NCBI GenBank assembly: GCA_002483395.1
Contig: DLHV01000148.1
Span: 2,882-13,477, forward strand
DNA: 10,596 nt
Source: Chloracidobacterium sp. UBA7659
GTDB taxonomy: Bacteria > Acidobacteriota > Blastocatellia > Pyrinomonadales > Pyrinomonadaceae
Direction: 5' to 3'
Part shown: positions 6,860 through 10,596 of the stretch, piece after piece
How the letters are laid out: every line of letters starts with the position of its first letter
How positions within the stretch are numbered: the first letter of the stretch is position 1
The notes under the pieces: model-generated
What the model saw: the letters and a program-made list of their open reading frames with translations, nothing else
What the model was told of the DNA's origin: nothing
The model's database searches: none
Position numbers and translations under genes: made by a program

Positions 6860-7810
6860 TCACGCAAAAAAATCTTGCACGACCGCCAACGCGATGACAA
6901 CCGCGAACAGCTTTTCAAGGCTCATCCCGAGCTTTGAAGCGGTGTCCGAGAGATAGAGTTTTACTTCGCCGTCGGTCCAGCCGTGCTGGTCACGAAGCGA
7001 TTTCTCGACCGACTTTCTGATCTCGGTCTGCACGCGGACGAGCTTTCGGCTCGCCGTCGCCTCGTGATAGCCGAACGTGTTCGCAATGTCCTTGAGCTTT
7101 AGATCATCGAAATAATAAAGCTTCATTATAAGCCGGTCTTCGGCTTCGAGCGATTTGATCGCATCGTGAACAGCGGCCGAAACGTCGGCGGCCGTCTGCT
7201 TTTCGGTCAAAATCTCTTCGGGATTATGGGCATGCGAGACAACGTGATTATTCGTGCTTTCGGACGCTTCGTTCGCAAGATTTTCGAATTCCCGGTTTTC
7301 TTCGATCTGGACAAATTTCGATTGCTTTCTGAACTGATCGACCGCAAGCTGCGAAACCACAGCCCGCAGCCATCCGGCCAGCGAGCCGCGGCCTGAGTAA
7401 TACGCAAGCTTGCTCTTTTTGTTGCCGTCGGCATCCTGCCGCAGGCCGTAAAGTTCTGCCCAAATTGAACTTGCGAGATCGTCGGTGTCCTCGGTGTTCG
7501 AGGCAAACTTTCGCGCCGCAGACTTCACAGTCAAATCAAAATTTGCCACCAGATCTTCCCAGGCCTTCTCATCGCCTCTTTCGCAGGCAATAACGAGACA
7601 AAGGTCGTCGGCCCGTATCTCGTCGATAAATGCTTTGATATCAGCAAGTTCCGGCCGTGAGTTATCGCGAAGCAGGTATTTGCCCAAACAGAGATTGACC
7701 CGCAAAGCCACGTCCGAGCTGATAAGCCCGCGCGCGTCACCAGCCCGCGAAAGCAAGCGATCGATGGCGTCCGCCACCGTGCGTTGAAGATTTTCAGCTA
7801 TCGGATGCAT
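6860..7810 (-). CDS. Sigma-70 family (ECF-like) RNA polymerase sigma factor
   Basis: The ATG at 7810 gives 316 residues; an in-frame TTG at 7816 adds two. In TTG numbering, region 2 spans about 76-165 (CERGDEKAWEDLV, DTDDLASSIWAELY, then GSLAGWLRAVVSQLAVDQFR near 144). Region 4 spans about 220-272 (LEAEDRLIMKLYYFDDLKLKDIA, then the helix-turn-helix HEATASRKLVRVQTEIRK). Regions 1.1 and 3 are absent, as in ECF sigmas, yet the protein is much longer than a typical 160-200-residue ECF factor: a 70-residue helical N-terminal extension and a 45-residue C-terminal extension ending in a hydrophobic tail (LFAVVIALAVVQDFFA). The downstream gene encodes its likely zf-HC2 anti-sigma partner. A minus-strand TAGAAT lies 15 nt before the ATG (9 nt before the TTG). 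Targets are unknown. Confidence 0.85.
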   Translation of the reverse strand: MHPIAENLQRTVADAIDRLLSRAGDARGLISSDVALRVNLCLGKYLLRDNSRPELADIKAFIDEIRADDLCLVIACERGDEKAWEDLVANFDLTVKSAARKFASNTEDTDDLASSIWAELYGLRQDADGNKKSKLAYYSGRGSLAGWLRAVVSQLAVDQFRKQSKFVQIEENREFENLANEASESTNNHVVSHAHNPEEILTEKQTAADVSAAVHDAIKSLEAEDRLIMKLYYFDDLKLKDIANTFGYHEATASRKLVRVQTEIRKSVEKSLRDQHGWTDGEVKLYLSDTASKLGMSLEKLFAVVIALAVVQDFFA

Positions 7811-7825
7811 CGGCAAACCGCAAGA

Positions 7826-7831
7826 ATTCTA
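7826..7831 (-). promoter_or_regulatory. Candidate -10 box for the sigma-factor gene
   Basis: Minus-strand TAGAAT within CTAGAATT, 15 nt before the ATG at 7810 (9 nt before TTG 7816). The same CTAGAATT octamer occurs on the plus strand before the divergent gene. No convincing -35 is seen. Confidence 0.35.
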
Positions 7832-7904
7832 GCACCAATTGGATGTAACCCGGAACATATGAGTTCGTTCGGTGTCTAATAAATGACGAAAGCATTGTAG
7901 ATTC

Positions 7905-7910
7905 TAGAAT
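7905..7910 (+). promoter_or_regulatory. Candidate -10 box for the TonB-C repeat gene
   Basis: TAGAAT within TTCTAGAATT, ending 11 nt before the ATG at 7922. No Shine-Dalgarno is present, only a weak GGTG, so the transcript leader would be about 5 nt. Confidence 0.4.
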
Positions 7911-7921
7911 TGTGGTGCCAC

Positions 7922-8569
7922 ATGCGTATTAGATTATTGATATTTCTTACCTATTTGTTAGTTGTGTGCACCAGCGCCGCGGCTCAAACTACGCGAAAAG
8001 GCATAAAACTCGGGATAATTAATGGTAGAGCCAGCTATCTGCCCAAACCCCATTATTCCGACGAGTTAAAGAACCTTTGCGCCCACGGCAAGGTTGAGAT
8101 CAAGCTTTTAATCGATGAGAAGGGCGAGGTTTACGGAGCCAAGGCAATTTCTGGAGATGAACTATTGTTCGAATCCGCTCTTGAAGCGGCAACGAAGGCA
8201 AAGTTTCGCGTATATGATGACATACCGCCGATCAAAACGAGAGGAATATTAGTCTACAATTATCCGTCGGAGACTAAATGCGTCGATGTCGGGGTGGTCA
8301 ACAAAAAAGCGATTAATCTGCCAAAGCCAATAATTAACGGAAACGCAATAATCGAAAGGCCGACGGAAATACCAGTGCGAATCGTGATCGACCTGAGCGG
8401 AACCGTCGTGGCAGTAAGAGCTCTCAAGGGACATCCACTGATTAGAAGGGATTTGGAGAATGCCGCCCGAAAAGCAAGGTTCTCGCCGACCCTTATCGAT
8501 TCCAAGCCGTTCAGAATAAAAGCGACAATTGTGTATAAGATCAAGACCGATCGAACTGTCGAACTTTGA
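7922..8569 (+). CDS. Exported protein with two TonB-C-like repeats
   Basis: The ATG at 7922 gives 215 residues and places the signal peptide cleanly at the N-terminus (hydrophobic core 4-16, AAA before Gln22). A TTG at 7910 would add four residues before the positive charges and is less likely. Two homologous halves (about 31-114 and 122-206) each run GxxNxxAxxLPKP, a V-x-I-x-x-x-I-D-x-x-G strand pair (IDEKG and IDLSG), a short helix (ALEAATKAKF, ENAARKARFSPT) and a final beta strand ending in VY. This is the TonB C-terminal fold as seen in proteins annotated energy transducer TonB. The usual membrane anchor and Pro-rich periplasm-spanning segment are missing, so it is probably a periplasmic protein rather than a true TonB. 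Cys52 and Cys120 might pair. It is divergent from the sigma gene. Confidence 0.75.
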   Translation: MRIRLLIFLTYLLVVCTSAAAQTTRKGIKLGIINGRASYLPKPHYSDELKNLCAHGKVEIKLLIDEKGEVYGAKAISGDELLFESALEAATKAKFRVYDDIPPIKTRGILVYNYPSETKCVDVGVVNKKAINLPKPIINGNAIIERPTEIPVRIVIDLSGTVVAVRALKGHPLIRRDLENAARKARFSPTLIDSKPFRIKATIVYKIKTDRTVEL

Positions 8570-8678
8570 GTGCACTCGTGTAACAGAAAAAACATTGCTC
8601 CTGTGTTTCGTGTGTGATACATTGTCTCGTGATGAATGTCGATCTTTGACAACCTGATTACCGACCACAGGCACCTTT

Positions 8679-8698
8679 TGTCCTGAAATAGGTTGACT
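8679..8698. mobile_element. Possible solitary insertion-sequence end
   Basis: TGTCCTGAAATAGGTTGACT begins TG and resembles, from memory, terminal inverted repeats of IS3-family-like elements. No transposase or partner end is in the window, so at most it is a remnant or the edge of a deleted element. Confidence 0.25.
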
Positions 8699-8706
8699 CA
8701 AAAAAA

Positions 8707-8810
8707 ACCGTGGGACAGTGGGACAGTGTGTCACGGTTGGCGGTAAGTGATTTAATGTCAGGAAGTTACGCATCACGGTGACAGTCCCAAAAGTGTCCCG
8801 AGCAGGGACA
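8707..8810. repeat. REP/MITE-like element with GTGGGACA repeats
   Basis: Two tandem GTGGGACA copies (8710-8717, 8718-8725) sit between ACCGTG (8707-8712, overlapping the first copy) and its inverse CACGGT (8732-8737). Farther right the block carries TGACAGTCCCA (8779-8789), inverse to the TGGGACAGT units, and a perfect hairpin TGTCCC-GAGCA-GGGACA (8794-8810). Such GGGACA/TGTCCC arrays are typical of repeats that accompany REP-associated tyrosine transposases. No transposase gene is present here. Confidence 0.5.
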
Positions 8811-8845
8811 GTCGTCACAACTCTCCCTGGGGACGCTATCTGCTT

Positions 8846-8972
8846 TTATTTCAAATGCTTATGCAGGTAAGAGATGATCTTGTAGCCATCCAGATAGACC
8901 CACGGTTTTTCACCTAAGGTATCCCTGTCCGCATGGAATTGCGGTTTAAATTCAAGCATCCCGCCGGCGCGG
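8846..8972 (-). pseudogene. Decayed 3' fragment of an alpha/beta hydrolase gene
   Basis: Read on the minus strand, the last part encodes TLGEKPWVYLDGYKIISYLHK and then HLK before a TAA stop. This is the same C-terminus as the hydrolase at the right edge of the window. 8849-8920 matches 9769-9840 at 67 of 72 positions. Upstream the match continues but decays: CCATGCGG is shared, a one-base indel at the position of the conserved GHYT breaks the frame, and the frame that would encode AIPCG meets TAA and TGA stops. No start and no N-terminal part remain. It is a partial duplicate of the hydrolase gene or of a close relative. Confidence 0.8.
8849..8920. repeat. Left copy of 72-bp direct repeat flanking the toxin-antitoxin pair
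   Basis: Direct repeat of 9769-9840, 920 bp apart, same orientation, five mismatches (at the GTAA/ATAC, TGTAG/TATAG, CACC/CGCC and AAGG/AAAG positions). It lies inside the decayed hydrolase fragment. Confidence 0.85.
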
Positions 8973-9006
8973 ATATTTAAGTTTCTATGGAGAGTTCCGT
9001 TGAGAA

Positions 9007-9015
9007 TGATACAAT
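9007..9015 (+). promoter_or_regulatory. Extended -10 promoter of the antitoxin-toxin operon
   Basis: TGATACAAT is a TGn extended -10 plus TACAAT (one change from consensus). It ends 9 nt before the antitoxin ATG at 9025, so the start site would be near 9022 and the transcript almost leaderless. No Shine-Dalgarno precedes the ATG. The box lies to the right of the decayed hydrolase fragment, in sequence that shows no match to the hydrolase gene. Confidence 0.55.
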
Positions 9016-9024
9016 AGACCCATT

Positions 9025-9285
9025 ATGGAAGTGACGGTTTCGATACCAGATAAGTTTGTGCCTCCATCAGAGGCGAGCGGAGATGTCTCGCGTCAGATGC
9101 TTGAGGCGTTTGCTATCGAAAACTATCGCCAGGAAAAAATGAGTTTAGGTCGAGTCGCGGAACTTTTGGAGCTGTCTATCGATGAGACCCACGCATTTCT
9201 AAAGGAACACAAGGTTCCGCTCAATTACGATACGGAAGATCTTGCGCGTGACCGCCGCACGATAGAGATGTTTCTCAAGAAATGA
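9025..9285 (+). CDS. UPF0175 family antitoxin
   Basis: An 86-residue protein. The N-terminus (MEVTVSIPDK) is the short beta strand typical of UPF0175 (COG2886) proteins. Residues about 36-62 (EKMSLGRVAELLELSIDET onward) form a predicted helix-turn-helix, followed by the family's VPLNYDTEDLARD signature. UPF0175 proteins are known partners of DUF3368 PIN-like toxins, and the next gene is one. The stop codon overlaps the toxin ATG by the ATGA arrangement (9282-9285), so the two are translationally coupled. It is expected to neutralise the toxin and may repress its own promoter. It is intact, so the cell would make antitoxin whether or not the toxin is functional. Confidence 0.9.
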   Translation: MEVTVSIPDKFVPPSEASGDVSRQMLEAFAIENYRQEKMSLGRVAELLELSIDETHAFLKEHKVPLNYDTEDLARDRRTIEMFLKK

Positions 9286-9759
9286 TAGTCGTGTCGGAAT
9301 ACAACACCGATCCACTATTTGATTCTCATGGGAAAAGAATCGATCCTGCCTCTGCTTTTCAGCGAAGTCATCATTCCCGACGTTGTCCTATCCGAAATGA
9401 CCCATCCGAACGCACCCGCTGTCGTACGTGAGTGGGTAAGTTCCAAACCAGACTGGGCATTAACCCGGTCCGGTTCGAAAAATTTATTACAGCAGATCAC
9501 CGGCTTGGGGAAGGGGGAGACATCGGCAATCGCGATAGCTATTGAGGCTCGTGCGGACGCCGTCTTAATGGACGACCGGCGGGCGATCCGTGAAGCGGAC
9601 AAGAATGGATTGAATATACTTACGACTTTTGCCCTGCTTGAATTGGCGGCAATCAAAGGCCTCATCGATTTTGCAGAGGCCATCGATGCATTATCGACAA
9701 CCAGCTTTCATTTTCCACCCGACAATATAGTCCAAGAGTATTTGCGGCGGAACACATAA
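9282..9759 (+). pseudogene. DUF3368 PIN-like toxin with a +1 frameshift at its first conserved Asp
   Basis: The expected start is the ATG overlapping the antitoxin stop. As given, the frame reads MIVVSEYNT and ends at TGA 9429 after 49 residues. Removing one A of the pair 9298-9299 gives MIVVSDTTPIHYLILMGKES and an uninterrupted 158-residue DUF3368 (COG2405) protein of normal family length. The rest is intact: IIPDVVLSEM (30-39), GLGKGETSAIAIA (75-87, conserved Glu79), DAVLMDDRRAIREA (92-105, acidic Asp97 and Asp98) and LTTFALLELA. PIN-like toxins use such acidic residues to bind metal and cut RNA; the lost codon is Asp6. Translation restart at TTG 9319 or ATG 9328 would give a protein lacking Asp6. 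Sequencing error, true inactivation and programmed frameshifting remain possible, in that order of my preference. Confidence 0.85.
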
Positions 9760-9765
9760 GACCGT

Positions 9766-10596
9766 TCATTTCAAATGCTTATGCAGATACGAGATGATCT
9801 TATAGCCATCCAGATAGACCCACGGTTTTTCGCCTAAAGTGTAATGGCCGCATGGGATAGCGGCTTTGCTGTGTTTGATCTTGCGGCGGCGGAGCTCGCG
9901 CATTACGTCGCGGGAGAGATCGACGGGAAAGCTGAGGTCGTAGAGCGTGTAAATGTAGCGCTGCGGACGTTCGGGCAGCGTTGCGAGCTTGTCCATGTAC
10001 GCAAGCGGCGAGATCGGGAGCCAGTATTCGCGAAGCTCTTCGAGTTCAAGATTGTCGCCAATGCCCAGCTTTACGTGATAGGTCGAAAGGCCGCGCCAAA
10101 CGACGTCCGCCGGGTAGCCGGAAACGTGATTGAAAACGGCGGCGTCGATCGTCATATCGTGAACAAACGCAAAAAAACCAACGCATGAGCCGATACTTGT
10201 GCCCACAATGCCGACCTTTTCATAGCCTTGCTGCTTTAACCACGCAACCGACGAACGGGCGTCGACGACCGATTGGCGAAGGGATTGCAGGGTCCGGCCG
10301 ACACTCGGAGCGACCAGGTAATCGGCCCGCTCAAGCTCGGGCGGCATCCGTTCTTCATGGTAGGGAAGCGTCATTCGAAGAGCGGACAATCCGACCTTGT
10401 TGAAGAATTTGCAGAGGTCAAAGTATGTTCCTGCTTTTGCATTCCAATGCGGCAGGACGAGAACTGCGGATTTCTTATTCGTTTCGTGTGGAAAATATGT
10501 GGCGTAGGCGGTATTGTTTTCCGGCGAAGGAGTTTCGATCGCGCTTGTCCAGGTCAATGTCGGGAGTTCCCGCGAGAGAGAACCACCCCGTCCGCC
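9766..10596 (-). CDS. Alpha/beta hydrolase, N-terminus beyond the window edge
   Basis: The frame is open to the last base of the window, and the sequence before the TTG at 10557 (GGSLSRELPTLTWTSA) reads as real protein, so the start lies outside; at least 276 residues are present. In numbering from that TTG, VLPHWNAKAG (34-43) precedes the fold core, GIVGTSIGS (116-124) is the nucleophile elbow with Ser121, YDLSFPVD (206-213) carries the likely acid at Asp207, and PCGHYT (235-240) carries the likely catalytic His238. The set Ser-Asp-His is complete. I recall close relatives annotated only as alpha/beta hydrolase; the substrate is unknown. It is convergent with the toxin gene, with 6 bp between stop codons and no terminator between them. 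Its 3' end is copied at 8849-8920. Confidence 0.85.
   Translation of the reverse strand, partial: GGRGGSLSRELPTLTWTSAIETPSPENNTAYATYFPHETNKKSAVLVLPHWNAKAGTYFDLCKFFNKVGLSALRMTLPYHEERMPPELERADYLVAPSVGRTLQSLRQSVVDARSSVAWLKQQGYEKVGIVGTSIGSCVGFFAFVHDMTIDAAVFNHVSGYPADVVWRGLSTYHVKLGIGDNLELEELREYWLPISPLAYMDKLATLPERPQRYIYTLYDLSFPVDLSRDVMRELRRRKIKHSKAAIPCGHYTLGEKPWVYLDGYKIISYLHKHLK
9769..9840. repeat. Right copy of 72-bp direct repeat (3' end of intact hydrolase gene)
   Basis: This copy is the functional 3' end of the hydrolase gene and begins 9 bp after the toxin stop codon. With the left copy at 8849-8920 it brackets the antitoxin-toxin pair closely on both sides. Confidence 0.85.

Larger units (their letters stand above)
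8570..9024. other. Gene-free scar region with mobile-DNA remnants
   Basis: No intact gene is supported here. From left to right it holds an AT-balanced stretch without visible signal (8570-8678), an IS-end-like sequence (8679-8698), a REP/MITE-like block (8707-8810), a decayed 3' fragment of a hydrolase gene (8846-8972) and the promoter region of the antitoxin gene. The pattern indicates repeated insertion or recombination at one spot. Confidence 0.6.

Noticed and set aside
7910..7921. TTG at 7910 as start of the TonB-C gene
   Set aside because: ATG 7922 puts the basic residues and hydrophobic core in normal signal-peptide order; the TTG adds MWCH before it and lies on the -10-like box.
8249..8818. 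Minus-strand 189-codon open frame running through the TonB-C gene and the REP-like block
   Set aside because: Product has no domain pattern, and the opposite strand encodes a well-patterned two-repeat protein with a signal peptide.
9319..9330. TTG 9319 or ATG 9328 as the true toxin start
   Set aside because: Removing one upstream A restores a full canonical N-terminus and an ATGA overlap with the antitoxin, so these are internal positions; there is no ribosome-binding site.
9315..9683. Minus-strand open frame opposite the toxin
   Set aside because: Shadow of the DUF3368 frame; low-complexity Ser/Ala product.
1..10596. tRNA, rRNA, CRISPR arrays, riboswitches, phage structural genes or known defence systems other than the toxin-antitoxin pair
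   Set aside because: None could be recognised on either strand by reading.

Overview
The window looks like a piece of chromosome from a Gram-negative bacterium, most likely an Acidobacteriota of the Blastocatellia/Pyrinomonadaceae type. This rests on recognised protein styles: secreted proteins with Pro-Thr linkers, a tandem TonB-C-like protein, and a sigma factor paired with a zf-HC2 anti-sigma factor. It also rests on middling GC and the scarcity of Shine-Dalgarno sites. The assignment is inference; no marker gene or RNA gene is present.

Layout. (1) 250-3384 (+): a 1044-residue secreted modular protein. It has an N-terminal domain, a Cys-containing domain of a conserved unnamed family, and two near-identical 97-residue C-terminal modules, each behind a Pro-Thr linker, with a prealbumin-like domain between them. 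A strong bidirectional terminator at 3411-3451 separates it from (2) 3463-5343 (-), an exported PQQ-type beta-propeller protein. (3) 5510-6685 (-) and 6860-7810 (-): a membrane anti-sigma factor with a zf-HC2 zinc-binding head, and upstream of it a sigma-70 family (ECF-like) sigma factor with unusual N- and C-terminal extensions. A hairpin and a separate promoter-like box lie between the two. (4) 7922-8569 (+), divergent from the sigma gene: an exported protein made of two TonB-C-like repeats with no TonB anchor. (5) 8570-9024: no intact gene; it holds mobile-DNA scars (an IS-end-like sequence, a GTGGGACA-repeat REP/MITE-like element) and a decayed copy of the 3' end of a hydrolase gene. (6) 9025-9759 (+): a UPF0175 antitoxin and DUF3368 PIN-like toxin overlapping by ATGA. 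(7) 9766-10596 (-): an alpha/beta hydrolase that runs off the right edge.

The most interesting stretch is 8679-9842. The toxin-antitoxin pair sits tightly between two same-orientation 72-bp copies (67/72 identical by eye) of the 3' end of the hydrolase gene. This looks like the footprint of a small cassette insertion or of recombination at a gene end. The toxin carries one extra A exactly at the codon of its first conserved Asp; removing it restores the canonical family N-terminus. Several genes also have a TAnAAT-like -10 box only 6-11 nt before the start codon and no Shine-Dalgarno, which suggests leaderless or near-leaderless transcription.
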